Below, one piece after another: positions 35,987 to 46,455 of a stretch of DNA of 64,000 nucleotides. The number at the start of each line of letters is the position of its first letter. The stretch's first letter is position 1. This DNA comes from Algoriphagus ratkowskyi (GTDB lineage: Bacteria > Bacteroidota > Bacteroidia > Cytophagales > Cyclobacteriaceae): contig NZ_MSSV01000012.1 of assembly GCF_002150505.1 (NCBI RefSeq), positions 56,446 through 120,445 of the forward strand. The letters run 5' to 3'. Made by a program: the position numbers and the translations under genes. The notes under the pieces are model-generated. The model was not told the origin of the DNA, searched no databases, and worked only from the letters and a program-made list of their open reading frames with translations.

Positions 35987-38890
35987 CTACTTCTTACGCT
36001 TGATCTCTTTCATCTCGTAACCTTCAATTGTATCCTCAATTTCGATATTGTTGAAGTTTTTGATAGAAATACCACACTCGTATCCAGCTTTCACTTCAGC
36101 CACATCGTCTTTGAATCGCTTCAATTGATCGATCTCGCCTTCATGAATAACGATACCGTCCCTGATCACACGGATCTTGTTCTTTCTGGTGATGAAACCA
36201 TCGGTAACGTAAGAACCTGCAACAGTACCAATCTTAGTGATTTTGAAGACTTCTCTTACTTGGATATTACCAGTAATGATTTCTTCGAATGTAGGCTCTA
36301 GCATACCCTCAATAGCATCCTTGATCTGGTTGATCGCATCGTAGATGATAGAGTAATGACGAATTTCAATTTCTTCCTGCTCAGCAAGTTTCTTCGCATT
36401 TGAAGAAGGTCTCACCTGGAATCCAAGAATAATTGCGTCAGAAGCAGATGCTAGAAGAACATCAGATTCAGAAATCTGACCCACACCTTTATGGATAATA
36501 CTTACTTTCACTTCATCCTTAGAAAGCTTCAATAAAGAATCAGAAAGTGCTTCTACTGATCCATCCACGTCACCTTTTATAATGATATTCAACTCCTTGA
36601 AGCTACCGATAGCCAGACGACGACCGATTTCATCCAATGTAATATGTTTCTTAGTTCTTAAGCTTTGCTCACGTTGGATTTGCTCTCTTGAATTGGCAAT
36701 ATCTCTAGCTTCACGCTCGGTATCATACACCTTGATAATATCACCAGCTTGTGGAGCTCCTCCAAGTCCTAGTACCTGAACAGGCGTAGAAGGTCCCGCT
36801 TCTTTCAGCTTCTTACCTTTGTGATCAAACATCGCTTTCACACGTCCGTGATTTTGACCTGCTAGAATAATATCACCAATTTTCAAGGTACCTGCCTGAA
36901 CCATGATGGTCGAAACATATCCACGTCCTTTATCCAAGGAAGCTTCGATTACTGTACCAGCAGCATTCTTATTAGGATTTGCTTTAAGTTCTAATACTTC
37001 AGATTCTAGAAGCACCTTCTCCAGCAAGTCATCTATACCTTCACCAGTTTTGGCTGAGATATCTTGAGATTGATATTTACCTCCCCACTCTTCTATCAAG
37101 AGGTTCATGTTAGCAAGCTCTTCTTTGATCTTGGCAGGGTTGGCAGAAGGTCTATCTATTTTGTTAATCGCAAAGATCATTGGTACACCAGCAACTTGTG
37201 CGTGGTTTATAGCTTCCTTAGTCTGAGGCATGATGCTATCATCAGCTGCTATTACGATAATTGCAACATCCGTGATTTTTGCACCACGAGCACGCATCGC
37301 AGTAAATGCTTCGTGACCAGGTGTATCAAGGAAGGCAATTTTATGACCAGTCTTAGTCATTACGTCATATGCACCAATGTGCTGGGTGATTCCACCCGCT
37401 TCATCAGCAGTCACTTTGGACATACGGATATAATCCAGCAAGGAAGTCTTACCGTGATCGACGTGACCCATAATGGTAACAATCGGAGCTCTCTCCAGCA
37501 AATCTTCTTCTGAATCTGCCTCTTCTGGCTCTATTTCATCTTCAATAGATTTGGTAAACTCTACTTCATACCCGAATTCATCAGCAATAATTGTAATTGC
37601 TTCAGCATCCAATCTCTGGTTGATCGATACGAACATGCCTAAAGACATACAAGCGGAAATGACCTGATTTACAGACAAATCCATCAATGCAGCTAAGTCA
37701 TTTGCGGAGATAAATTCAGTAACCTTTAAGATTTTAACCTCATCAGTTTCGAAATCTACATCTCTTACTCTTTCAGCTTTCTTATCTCTACGGCTCTTAC
37801 CTTTTCCTCCTCCGGCACTCTTACCTTGAAGACGGGCTAGAGTTTGCTTGATCTGATCTTGGATTTCCTTCTGAGTAGGTTCAGCCTTTTGAGCTCTTAC
37901 AGGCGGTCCAGTTCTTGGATTACCACCTGGACGACCTCCCGCAGGATGCGGTCTGCTTCCAGGTGCTCCCGGAGGACGATTTCCAGGTCCTCCTGGTTTA
38001 TCAATACGCTTACGCGGTCGTTTTTTATCTCTTCCTCTTTCGTCAGAAGAAGCTACTGGCCCGCCTTTTTTCTTAGGTCGATCAGCTGGAAGTTCTATTT
38101 TACCTAATACAGTAAGTCCTTTCAGAGACTCCGCTTTTGCAGAAATCACCTCATCCTTGGCTACAGGGGCCACTGGAGCTAAAGGAGCAGTAGGCGTAGG
38201 CTGCTGTGGAGCTGGCTTAGGCTGTTCCTTTCTCACCTGTGGTGCTGGCGGAACATTAGGTTTTTTGGCTTCCTGAGCTGGTTTTGGCTGTGGCTTCGGC
38301 TGCTGACCTGGATGAGGTTTTCTAGTGTCGCCATACTTTTGACCATGCTTGTTCTGACCTTGTTGCTGTCTGTGTCTAGGTACAGGAGCAACATTTTTGC
38401 TTAGATCAATTTTACCCAAGACTTTAATACCCTCTAATTTAGGAGTTTCAGAAGAAACTTTCTCCGGCTCGGCAGACGGAGTAGGTGTAGAAGGCTGCGC
38501 TGGTTTAGGGTCTTCAGCTGCTTTTGGCGCAACCTCAGGAGTTGGCACAGGTGCTACTGGCTTTGGTTCCTCAGCTGCTTTTGGTGCAGGGGGAGTTGGC
38601 GCAGGAGCGGGTGGCGCTGGCTTTGGCTTTGGCTCCTCTTTAGGAGTTTCTGGCTCTATAGAGATAGGCTCATGGCGCTTCCCTATAGAGAGGTGGGATG
38701 CCTCCTCTTTATCTAGGGCAGAAGATTTGAATTCCTTATTCAGCATCTCAACTTGATTCATGTTGATTTTTGAATTAGGATTATTCTCCACCTCATAACC
38801 CTTTTTAGCCAAGGACTCAACTATGGTTGCCGTACCAACGTTGAGTTTTCTGGCTATTTGGCCTAAACGCATCATTTTTTCTTCTGACAT
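35987..38890 (-). CDS. infB: Translation initiation factor IF-2
   Basis: 967 aa GTPase bringing initiator tRNA to the 30S subunit. Start at ATG 38890 ([16 protein letters not shown], the IF2-N helix). Residues about 75-400 are a Pro/Ala/Lys-rich disordered linker containing two copies of a GKI(D/E)L-type segment ([27 protein letters not shown]). The G domain follows with [30 protein letters not shown] and NKIDRP, then domains II-IV to the C-terminus ([14 protein letters not shown]). It is the last gene of the rimP-nusA-infB operon. Confidence 0.97.
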   Translation of the reverse strand: MSEEKMMRLGQIARKLNVGTATIVESLAKKGYEVENNPNSKINMNQVEMLNKEFKSSALDKEEASHLSIGKRHEPISIEPETPKEEPKPKPAPPAPAPTPPAPKAAEEPKPVAPVPTPEVAPKAAEDPKPAQPSTPTPSAEPEKVSSETPKLEGIKVLGKIDLSKNVAPVPRHRQQQGQNKHGQKYGDTRKPHPGQQPKPQPKPAQEAKKPNVPPAPQVRKEQPKPAPQQPTPTAPLAPVAPVAKDEVISAKAESLKGLTVLGKIELPADRPKKKGGPVASSDERGRDKKRPRKRIDKPGGPGNRPPGAPGSRPHPAGGRPGGNPRTGPPVRAQKAEPTQKEIQDQIKQTLARLQGKSAGGGKGKSRRDKKAERVRDVDFETDEVKILKVTEFISANDLAALMDLSVNQVISACMSLGMFVSINQRLDAEAITIIADEFGYEVEFTKSIEDEIEPEEADSEEDLLERAPIVTIMGHVDHGKTSLLDYIRMSKVTADEAGGITQHIGAYDVMTKTGHKIAFLDTPGHEAFTAMRARGAKITDVAIIVIAADDSIMPQTKEAINHAQVAGVPMIFAINKIDRPSANPAKIKEELANMNLLIEEWGGKYQSQDISAKTGEGIDDLLEKVLLESEVLELKANPNKNAAGTVIEASLDKGRGYVSTIMVQAGTLKIGDIILAGQNHGRVKAMFDHKGKKLKEAGPSTPVQVLGLGGAPQAGDIIKVYDTEREARDIANSREQIQREQSLRTKKHITLDEIGRRLAIGSFKELNIIIKGDVDGSVEALSDSLLKLSKDEVKVSIIHKGVGQISESDVLLASASDAIILGFQVRPSSNAKKLAEQEEIEIRHYSIIYDAINQIKDAIEGMLEPTFEEIITGNIQVREVFKITKIGTVAGSYVTDGFITRKNKIRVIRDGIVIHEGEIDQLKRFKDDVAEVKAGYECGISIKNFNNIEIEDTIEGYEMKEIKRKK

Positions 38891-38952
38891 AAGCAAAAAC
38901 TTCTTTCGAAATCTTAAATAATTAGGGTATTACACGGGGGTTATTTCCCGTT

Positions 38953-40197
38953 TTATTGATCAAATTCTTGTCCGAGGATCCTGAATATCTCGTCTACAGT
39001 TTCTTCTTCAAGTTCTGTTCTACGAGTCAAGTCCTCTTTGGTCAAGCTCAATACGCTTTTTGCAGTATCTAAGCCTGTTTTCTTTAATTCGTCGATGATC
39101 CAGCTGTCAATTTCATCAACAAACTCTCTCAAATCAACATCTTCCTCTTCGCTCTCATTCAACTCACGGAATACATCGATCTCATATCCAATCAATCTAC
39201 TCGCAAGTTTGATATTATATCCACCTTTACCGATAGCAAGTGATACTTGGTCTGGCTTCAGGAATACTGATATTCTTTTTGTCTCCTCATTTGCGGTGAT
39301 AGAAGAAACCTTGGCAGGGCTTAAGGCGCGAGTAACGTAGAGGTCCAAATTTTCTGTGAAATTAATCACATCAATATTTTCATTCTGCAATTCTCTTACT
39401 ACTGCATGAATTCTTGAACCTTTCATTCCCACACAAGCTCCAACTGGATCTATACGATCATCGTAAGATTCCACTGCTACTTTAGCTCTTTCACCTGGCT
39501 CTCTTACAATTTTGATAATTGTAATCAACCCATCATATACCTCAGGAACTTCATTCTCGAACAAGCGTTCCAAGAAAATCGGAGAAGTTCTAGAAAGAAT
39601 AATCTTTGGATTACCATTAGACATATCCACTCTATGAACAATTGCTTTTACGGTATCTCCTTTTCTGAAGCGATCTTTAGAAATTTGCTCTGCTTTTGGC
39701 AAAATCAATTCGTTGCCATCACCATCCATCAGAAGTATCTCCCTTCCTAGAATCTGGTACACTTCAGCACTTACGATCTCACCAACTAACTCTTCATATT
39801 TACTATATAGAATATCTTTTTCGAGATCTTTGATTCGTTGGATCAAGGTCTGACGAGCCATCTGCACAGCACGTCTTCCAAAAGCTTCCAATTCAATTTT
39901 CTCGTAAACTTCTTCTCCTATTTCAAAATCCGGTTCGATTTTACGAGCTTCAGCAAAGCTGATTTTGTCTAAATCCCAAATATCCTCAGAATTGTCGTCA
40001 ACAATTTCCCGGATACGGAATATCTCAAGGTCACCTTGATCAGCATTAATGGTCACATCGAAGTTTTCGTCATTCTCAAACTTCTTGCGAATCATCGCTC
40101 TGAACACATCTTCCAAGATACGGATCATCGTAGGTCGATCCACATTTTTAGATCTCGCAAATTCAGCGAAGGATTCTATTAAGACTTTGGCATCCAT
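38953..40197 (-). CDS. nusA: Transcription elongation/termination factor NusA
   Basis: 414 aa RNA-polymerase-binding factor. N-terminal domain 1-130 (VLIESFAEFARSKNVDR), S1 domain (about 135-200), and two KH domains with VGACVGMKGSRIHAVVRELQNENIDVI and DQVSLAIGKGGYNIKLASRL. A C-terminal acidic helix-hairpin region ends at ILGQEFDQ. Length is normal for Bacteroidota (no long acidic repeats). It sits between rimP (5-base gap) and infB (62-base gap). Confidence 0.97.
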   Translation of the reverse strand: MDAKVLIESFAEFARSKNVDRPTMIRILEDVFRAMIRKKFENDENFDVTINADQGDLEIFRIREIVDDNSEDIWDLDKISFAEARKIEPDFEIGEEVYEKIELEAFGRRAVQMARQTLIQRIKDLEKDILYSKYEELVGEIVSAEVYQILGREILLMDGDGNELILPKAEQISKDRFRKGDTVKAIVHRVDMSNGNPKIILSRTSPIFLERLFENEVPEVYDGLITIIKIVREPGERAKVAVESYDDRIDPVGACVGMKGSRIHAVVRELQNENIDVINFTENLDLYVTRALSPAKVSSITANEETKRISVFLKPDQVSLAIGKGGYNIKLASRLIGYEIDVFRELNESEEEDVDLREFVDEIDSWIIDELKKTGLDTAKSVLSLTKEDLTRRTELEEETVDEIFRILGQEFDQ

Positions 40198-40202
40198 TTG
40201 AT

Positions 40203-40679
40203 TTATTTAAAAGATACTTGTACAATTGATTTCTTCATCTCTTCAAAAAGAAGAGTAACTTCCTCCTCAGTGGCTTTTTTGCCTTTTTCTTTTTTCTTAT
40301 TCACCAGCACTTTTACACCGGTTTCTAATACCTCCAGCAATTTGCCCTGAATTTCTTCTCCCGAGGTCAAAGAAATCTTTAGCTCCCTGTTAATATTTTT
40401 CTCAAATTGTCTTCTACTACTTAAAGGAAAGTCTAATCCAGGTGAAGAAACTTCCAGAATATATGCTTCCGGCATCATCTCTTTTGCCTCAAGCTCTTCC
40501 GAAACTGCTCTGCTCAACTTAGCGCAAGCACGAATAGTCACCCCTTCATCAGCGTCCATAAGGATACTGAGAAGCGTTTTGCCTGATTTCTCAGACATTT
40601 TCACCTCAACGATGAAATGATTCTCATCCGGTAGATGCTTCTCCACAATCTCTTCGATAGCTTGTTTCAAGTCAGTCAT
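40203..40679 (-). CDS. rimP: Ribosome maturation factor RimP
   Basis: 158 aa 30S assembly factor. The pattern VEVKMSEKSGKTLLSILMDADEGVTI, CAKLSRAVSEEL and YILEVSSPGLDFPLSSRRQFEKNINREL is diagnostic. I start at the ATG at 40679 (MTDLKQAIEEIVEKHL); 31 further codons are open upstream but unrelated to the family. First gene of rimP-nusA-infB, whose promoter must be in the 316-base gap shared with the divergent mreB operon. Confidence 0.93.
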   Translation of the reverse strand: MTDLKQAIEEIVEKHLPDENHFIVEVKMSEKSGKTLLSILMDADEGVTIRACAKLSRAVSEELEAKEMMPEAYILEVSSPGLDFPLSSRRQFEKNINRELKISLTSGEEIQGKLLEVLETGVKVLVNKKKEKGKKATEEEVTLLFEEMKKSIVQVSFK

Positions 40680-40995
40680 AGTAGGTATAATGAAAGAGGG
40701 GACATACATGGTGTCCCCTCCAGAAACTTTCGAATACGACGCAAAGGTAAAATAATTTTGTAGTAAAAACAATGCGATCCCTAAATGAAGAGCTAGAGAT
40801 AATTAGGTTTTTTTTGAGAAAAGCATGAATCAACTAAAGAAGCTTTAGAATCATTTAATATTGTTACCAAAAAATATCCCGATTATATCAATTTTGTCCC
40901 ATTAAGATAATAATTTTGCCGACCCCCGTTTAATATGAATGCTTAGCATAGTATATTAAACTCTCAACTCCAGTAAATACATTCAAGACCTAAAA
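40680..40995. promoter_or_regulatory. Divergent promoter region rimP / mreB
   Basis: About 316 bases between two large operons, with no gene. A TAATTTTG box at 40911-40918 matches the Bacteroidota -7 consensus TAnnTTTG on the plus strand, 78 bases before mreB. A TTTG (40893-40896) lies 14 bases upstream, closer than the typical -33 spacing, so the assignment is tentative. Confidence 0.35.
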
Positions 40996-42024
40996 ATGGG
41001 ATTATTTGACTTTTTCTCTAGTGATATTGCAATTGACCTCGGTACAGCAAACACCCTGATCATTCATAAAGATAAAATTGTAGTAGATGAACCTTCCATC
41101 ATCGCAATCGACAAAACTACCAATCGTGTATTGGCAGTAGGTCGTGAAGCCATGAACATGCATGAGAAAACGCATGAAAACATCAAGACCATCCGTCCAT
41201 TAAAAGATGGGGTAATAGCCGATTTCTACGCTGCAGAACAAATGATCAGAGGATTGATCAAAATGATCCCTGGTCAGAAGAAAGGCTTATTCCCACAGTC
41301 TCACCGTATGGTGATCTGTATTCCTTCGGGAATCACCGAAGTGGAAAAAAGAGCCGTACGTGACTCTGCAGAACACGCTGGAGCCAAGGAAGTCTATATG
41401 ATCTACGAACCTATCGCTGCGGCTATAGGAATTGGTATCGACATAGAGAAACCGATGGGATCCATGATTGTGGATATAGGAGGAGGTACGACTGAGATTG
41501 CACTGATCGCACTATCCGGTATAGTCGCAGACCAATCAATACGAGTGGCAGGTGACACGTTTACCAAAGATATTCTGGACTATATGCGTCGCCAGCACAA
41601 TTTACTCATAGGCGAACGCTCTGCTGAAAAAGTTAAAATTGCCATTGGTTCTGCTTTAACGGAATTAGACGATCCACCTGAAGATTACGAAATCAGAGGT
41701 CGTGACTTAATGACTGGTATTCCTAAGGTGATCAAAGTTTCTTACTCCGAAATAGCTTTCTCTCTGGACAAATCTGTTTCAAAAATTGAGGAAGCTGTTT
41801 TGAAAGCACTGGAGATCTCTCCACCTGAACTTTCTGCGGATATCTACGATAATGGTATTCACCTTACTGGTGGCGGCGCTTTATTGAAAGGTCTTGACAA
41901 AAGACTCCATCAGAAGACTAAGCTTCCTATCCACATAGCAGAAGATCCGCTGAGAGCAGTAGTGAGAGGAACAGGCACAGCCTTGAAAAATGTACAGAAT
42001 TTCCGAACAGTATTGATGACTTAA
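40996..42024 (+). CDS. mreB: Rod-shape-determining actin homologue MreB
   Basis: 342 aa bacterial actin polymerising under the inner membrane to guide the elongation machinery. ATP-binding motifs: IAIDLGTANTLI (phosphate 1), IVDIGGGTTEIA (phosphate 2), and LTGGGALLKGLD (adenosine). An amphipathic N-terminal start (MGLFDFFSS) would tether it to the membrane. First gene of mreB-mreC-mreD-pbp2-rodA, all tightly spaced or overlapping. Confidence 0.97.
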   Translation: MGLFDFFSSDIAIDLGTANTLIIHKDKIVVDEPSIIAIDKTTNRVLAVGREAMNMHEKTHENIKTIRPLKDGVIADFYAAEQMIRGLIKMIPGQKKGLFPQSHRMVICIPSGITEVEKRAVRDSAEHAGAKEVYMIYEPIAAAIGIGIDIEKPMGSMIVDIGGGTTEIALIALSGIVADQSIRVAGDTFTKDILDYMRRQHNLLIGERSAEKVKIAIGSALTELDDPPEDYEIRGRDLMTGIPKVIKVSYSEIAFSLDKSVSKIEEAVLKALEISPPELSADIYDNGIHLTGGGALLKGLDKRLHQKTKLPIHIAEDPLRAVVRGTGTALKNVQNFRTVLMT

Positions 42025-42031
42025 ACCTAGA

Positions 42032-42868
42032 ATGCTACGCATCCTTCAATTCCTTTATAGTCTAAGGTCTTTCCTCTTATTTGTTTTGCTTGAAGTATTG
42101 GCGATCGGATTAATTGTCTCCAATAACTCGCCCCAGGGTGCAGCTTTCTATAATAGTTCCAATGCCCTAACTGGCTCTGTCCTAAAGACCCGCTCAGATG
42201 TCATGGATTTCTTTTCACTTGCGGAGGCTAATGAAGCGCTCCTAAGTGAGAATGCCGGACTTCTTGAGCATCTTAAGGAAAGGGGTTATATTCCTGATAG
42301 CATCGCTTTAGCGTTAGATTCTGCATTGGAAGTACAATATAATTTCAAGGGCGCTCGGATTATCAGTAATTCGTTGCGCTTTGCACAAAACCACCTCACC
42401 CTTAATAAAGGGTCAAAAGATGGCGTCAAACCTGGAATGGGCATCTTCAACGAACAAGGTGTGATAGGAAGAGTCAAGTCAGTATCTGAAAACTTCTCTG
42501 TAGGCATTTCCCTGCTCAACACTGGAATGACATTGTCTTCCAAAATTAAAACTAACAACTCATTTGGTACTACCAATTGGGATGGTCTTGATTCTAAGCA
42601 CGCCAAGTTACTCTATGTGCCTAGCCATGTTATTGCTAATGTAGGTGATACAATAGTGACGACCGGTTTCAGTAATGTGTTTCCGGAAGGCATTGAGATT
42701 GGGATTATATCTAGTGTTGAAAAAGGCGAGAACCCAAATTTCTTGGATATTGTCATAAGCTTAAGCACAGACTTTAGCAGTGCTCACTACGTCTATTTAG
42801 TGGAAAATACACAGGCCAATGAGCTTGACTCACTTTACAAGACTTCGCAAATAGAAAATGAATTTTAA
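42032..42868 (+). CDS. mreC: Rod-shape-determining protein MreC
   Basis: 278 aa single-pass periplasmic protein (membrane helix about 12-29), then a coiled region (FFSLAEANEALLSENAGLL) and the beta-barrel MreC core (LTLNKGSKDGVKPGMGIFNEQGVIGRV, VGDTIVTTGFSNVFPEGIEIG). It links MreB to periplasmic synthases. 7 bases after mreB; the end overlaps mreD by 11 bases. Confidence 0.93.
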   Translation: MLRILQFLYSLRSFLLFVLLEVLAIGLIVSNNSPQGAAFYNSSNALTGSVLKTRSDVMDFFSLAEANEALLSENAGLLEHLKERGYIPDSIALALDSALEVQYNFKGARIISNSLRFAQNHLTLNKGSKDGVKPGMGIFNEQGVIGRVKSVSENFSVGISLLNTGMTLSSKIKTNNSFGTTNWDGLDSKHAKLLYVPSHVIANVGDTIVTTGFSNVFPEGIEIGIISSVEKGENPNFLDIVISLSTDFSSAHYVYLVENTQANELDSLYKTSQIENEF

Positions 42869-43379
42869 AAATCTGATCGCTTACGTCTTCCTAGTGATCT
42901 GCCTATGCTTGGTGCAGATTTTACTTTTGAAAAATCTAGCGCTTTTTGGAGTGGCATTCTGCTTTATATACTTATTGGCTATTTTGAGTTTTCCTATCAG
43001 TATGCGTAGCTTTCCAGTAATCCTGATCAGTTTCGGCTTAGGCTTACTCATTGATGTGTTCTACGACACACTTGGACTTCATGCTGCAGCAGCAACTCTA
43101 ATGGCTTTTTTGAGAACCTATTGGCTCAAAGCAATCAGTCCAAATGGCGGCTATGATGATGCGAATATTCCTACATTGCCTGAAATGGGGATTGGCTGGT
43201 ACGTCAGTTATTCATTACCATTAGTATTTGCCTTTTCACTGATGTTTTTTGTTGCCGATCAATGGGGAACAGGGGGATTATTTGGTGTGTTGAACAAAAG
43301 TCTTTTCTCCTCGATATTCACAGTCATTATGGCTATAATTGTACAACTGCTGTTCTTCAAACGCAGGAGAGGAATCTGA
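42858..43379 (+). CDS. mreD: Rod-shape-determining protein MreD
   Basis: 173 aa polytopic membrane protein with five or six hydrophobic segments (for example 8-28, 32-50, 55-72, 115-133, 145-165) and an LGLLIDVFYDTLGLHAAAATLMAFLR stretch matching MreD's G(L)xxDxxxxxxLG pattern. It overlaps mreC by 11 bases and shares TGATG with the PBP2 gene, indicating translational coupling through the operon. Confidence 0.85.
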   Translation: MNFKNLIAYVFLVICLCLVQILLLKNLALFGVAFCFIYLLAILSFPISMRSFPVILISFGLGLLIDVFYDTLGLHAAAATLMAFLRTYWLKAISPNGGYDDANIPTLPEMGIGWYVSYSLPLVFAFSLMFFVADQWGTGGLFGVLNKSLFSSIFTVIMAIIVQLLFFKRRRGI

Positions 43380-45181
43380 TGAACGACCAACGCCCCATAG
43401 TAATAATTGTTTTTGTATTCATAATAAGTGCGGTTCTTTTGACCAAACTGTTTATGATACAAGTGTTGGACGACAGCTTTCTCAAAAGAGCTGAGCGAAA
43501 TGCTATTCAACGTGTAGTTGACCACCCCTATCGTGGCTTAGTATATGATCGCAACGGAAAATTGCTGGTTTATAATAATCCCATTTTTGATTTGATGATT
43601 GTCCCAAAAGAGTTTCAGGTAAAGGATACTACCCGTTTCTTAGAAATTTTTGGGATTACCAAAGAGCACTTAATCGAGACCTACCAGGCAGCAAGAAAAT
43701 ATTCCTACGTAAAACCATCAACCTTCATAAAGCAGATTTCGACAAATGAATTTGCGAGGATTCAAGATTTCCTGATTGATTACCCAGGATTATTCATCAT
43801 GACTCGTTCTGTCCGCTCCTACCCTGAACCGGTAGCAGCGCATGCATTAGGCTACATAGGTGAAATCAGTGGTAGACAGCTCGAGCGCGATAGTTCTGGC
43901 TACTATGTTCAAGGGGATTACGTAGGTCTTAGTGGAATGGAACGCTATTATGAAGACCAAATGCGTGGAAAAAAGGGTGTTAAGTATAAAATGGTCAACG
44001 TCCGCGGAGTAGACAAAGGTCCATTTAAAGATGGTGAATACGATACTGCGTCTGTAGCAGGAAAAAATATCAACTCCTCCATTGACATGGAGCTCCAGAA
44101 GTACGGTGAGATGTTGATGAAGGGAAAAACTGGGTCTGTGGTGGCTATAGAGCCAAAAACAGGGGAAATTCTTTCCATGATCTCTGCTCCTTTTTATGAC
44201 CCAAATAGCCTGACTGGTTCAGATTTTGGAAAAAGTTACACGGCGCTTAATAGGCTAGAAACAAAACCCCTTTTCAATCGTCCAATAATGGCGACCTATC
44301 CACCTGGCTCAATTTTCAAAATCGTACAAAGTCTCATCGGTTTGCAAGAAGGCGTTTTAACACCAGAAACCACATTTGCATGCAATAGATCATTGGTTGC
44401 TTGCCACAATCATCCATCCCCAGTGAATCTTTTTGGAGCAATACGTAACTCCTGTAACCCATATTACCACCAGGCTTTTCGTCAGATTATCAATCAGGAA
44501 GTCTCGAGTAATACCTATAAGGATACAGAAATCGGCTTGGACATATGGCGTGAACATGTAATGAAGTTCGGCCTTGGCGGAACTTTAGGAATTGACATGC
44601 CAAATGAAAAAGGTGGAGATGTGCCTTCCAGTAAATATTATGATCGTTTCTATGGAAATGGCCGCTGGAAATACTCCACAATTTATTCCCTGTCTATTGG
44701 TCAGGGAGAGTTACTAGTCACTCCAGTTCAGATGGCTAATTTGGCAGCCATATTCGCCAATAAAGGTTATTATTACACTCCTCACTTAATCAGGGCCATA
44801 GATGGAGATCAAAGTAAAATCCCCCAAGAGTACCTAACCAAACATGATGTGGGCGTGGATGCACACCATTTTGATATGGTTCAAGATGCTATGGTTCAGG
44901 CATTATTTGGCACTGCCCAGCGAGCACTAATGAAAGATATTCAGATCGCCGGTAAAACCGGAACTGCACAAAACCCGCACGGAGAAGACCACTCTGTATT
45001 TATAGCCTTTGCTCCAAAAGACAATCCAAAAATAGCAATAGCAGTCTATGTAGAAAATGCAGGATGGGGTGGTAGAGCTGCTGCTAGTATGGCTTCATTG
45101 ATGATAGAGAAATATCTGAAAGACAGCGTCTCCAGATCTGATCTTGAGAAATATGTCATCGAAGGCAAATTTATGAATTAA
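43379..45181 (+). CDS. mrdA: Penicillin-binding protein 2 (elongation transpeptidase)
   Basis: 600 aa class B PBP. N-terminal membrane anchor (7-27), then a pedestal region (HPYRGLVYDRNGKLLVYNNP) and a transpeptidase domain with catalytic SxxK at Ser311 (PPGSIFKI), SxN in RNSCNPYYHQ, and KTG in AGKTGTAQNPH. I start at ATG 43379, coupled to mreD (TGATG). It cross-links new murein in the elongasome with RodA, encoded next. Confidence 0.95.
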   Translation: MNDQRPIVIIVFVFIISAVLLTKLFMIQVLDDSFLKRAERNAIQRVVDHPYRGLVYDRNGKLLVYNNPIFDLMIVPKEFQVKDTTRFLEIFGITKEHLIETYQAARKYSYVKPSTFIKQISTNEFARIQDFLIDYPGLFIMTRSVRSYPEPVAAHALGYIGEISGRQLERDSSGYYVQGDYVGLSGMERYYEDQMRGKKGVKYKMVNVRGVDKGPFKDGEYDTASVAGKNINSSIDMELQKYGEMLMKGKTGSVVAIEPKTGEILSMISAPFYDPNSLTGSDFGKSYTALNRLETKPLFNRPIMATYPPGSIFKIVQSLIGLQEGVLTPETTFACNRSLVACHNHPSPVNLFGAIRNSCNPYYHQAFRQIINQEVSSNTYKDTEIGLDIWREHVMKFGLGGTLGIDMPNEKGGDVPSSKYYDRFYGNGRWKYSTIYSLSIGQGELLVTPVQMANLAAIFANKGYYYTPHLIRAIDGDQSKIPQEYLTKHDVGVDAHHFDMVQDAMVQALFGTAQRALMKDIQIAGKTGTAQNPHGEDHSVFIAFAPKDNPKIAIAVYVENAGWGGRAAASMASLMIEKYLKDSVSRSDLEKYVIEGKFMN

Positions 45182-46455
45182 TGCGAGAGACGGATATCAA
45201 CATAAATCGGGTAGACTGGATCACTGTTATGATCTATTTCGCATTAGTAATGATAGGCTGGTTTAACATCTATGCAGCTGTCTATGATGGTCAAGTAGAT
45301 AAAGGCATCTTCGATACGTCAATAAACTCTGGCATTCAATTAGTTTGGATAGGTACAGCAATAGCCATCATAATAGTGATTATGGCGGCAGATTATCGTC
45401 TGTTCGAAAATCTTGCTATCCCAATTTATTTATTTTTTCTTGTGCTTTTGCTACTCACTCCTTTCTTAGGTAAAGCAGTAAATGGCCAAGTACTCTCAAT
45501 TGGTGTGGGTTCTTTTAGAATTCAAGCTGGAGAGTTCGCCAAATTTGCAACTGCCCTTGCATTAGCAAAATTTATGGAAAGACCCACTTTTGATCTTTCC
45601 AAGCCCCAATATCAATTACAAGCATTTGCAGTACTTCTGATACCTGTGATACTAATCATCCTCCAACCAGATACAGGCACGGCTATGGTGTATTTTTCCA
45701 TGCTGATAATGTTTTATCGTGAGGGGCTTCCACAAAAATACTATGTGATTGGAATAGGATTAATTGCCCTAGTTCTTCTTGCCTTAGGTATAGAAAATAA
45801 TCTTTATTTAGCTGGCGCTATAATCGTAATCGTGGTGATCTTTATCCTGATGGGAAAGAAGACACCACAACAGATTATAGCTTTTAGTATCATCGGAATA
45901 GTATTGATAGCCTTCACTTATAGTCTTGACTTTGTTGTATCCAAACTTCCGGAGCATCAGCAGAACAGGGTTATGGTGCTCTTCAATCCAGACCTTGACC
46001 CACTTGGTGCAGGTTGGAATGTTACTCAGTCAAAAATTGCTATAGGATCGGGTGGACTTATCGGAAAAGGTTATTTGCAGGGCACCCAAACAAAGTTCGA
46101 TTTTGTTCCAGAACAACATACAGACTTTATTTTTTGCACCTTAGGAGAAGAATTTGGCTGGCTAGGTAGTTTCGTAGTAATAGCACTGTTTGTCACTTTA
46201 CTCACCAGATTAGTACTGATGGCTGAGCGACAGAAGAATAGATTTACAAGGATCTACGGCTATTGTGTGATTTCGATTTTGACGTTTCACTTTATGGTCA
46301 ATATCGCAATGACCATCGGGTTATTTCCAGTAGTAGGAATCCCTCTGCCATTCTTTAGTTATGGAGGTTCTTCGCTTTGGTCATTCACAATTTTACTTTT
46401 CATTTTCATTAAAATGGACAGCTCTAGGGCACTTCAGCTAGGTAGAATGGGTTAA
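45181..46455 (+). CDS. rodA: Peptidoglycan polymerase RodA
   Basis: 424 aa SEDS-family glycosyltransferase with about ten membrane helices. Conserved elements: RIQAGEFAKFATALALAKFM, LIILQPDTGTAMVYF (catalytic-region Asp), WNVTQSKIAIGSGGLIGKGYLQGTQTKFDFVPEQHTDFIF and GIPLPFFSYGGSS. Its start shares one base with the PBP2 stop (TAATG), so synthase and transpeptidase are translationally coupled. Last gene of the elongation operon; the end overlaps the convergent HD gene by 4 bases. Confidence 0.95.
   Translation: MRETDININRVDWITVMIYFALVMIGWFNIYAAVYDGQVDKGIFDTSINSGIQLVWIGTAIAIIIVIMAADYRLFENLAIPIYLFFLVLLLLTPFLGKAVNGQVLSIGVGSFRIQAGEFAKFATALALAKFMERPTFDLSKPQYQLQAFAVLLIPVILIILQPDTGTAMVYFSMLIMFYREGLPQKYYVIGIGLIALVLLALGIENNLYLAGAIIVIVVIFILMGKKTPQQIIAFSIIGIVLIAFTYSLDFVVSKLPEHQQNRVMVLFNPDLDPLGAGWNVTQSKIAIGSGGLIGKGYLQGTQTKFDFVPEQHTDFIFCTLGEEFGWLGSFVVIALFVTLLTRLVLMAERQKNRFTRIYGYCVISILTFHFMVNIAMTIGLFPVVGIPLPFFSYGGSSLWSFTILLFIFIKMDSSRALQLGRMG

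Noticed and set aside
38397..38756. Gly/Ala-rich antisense frame inside infB
   Set aside because: It is the reverse reading of the Pro/Ala/Lys-rich IF-2 linker; a shadow of biased codons.
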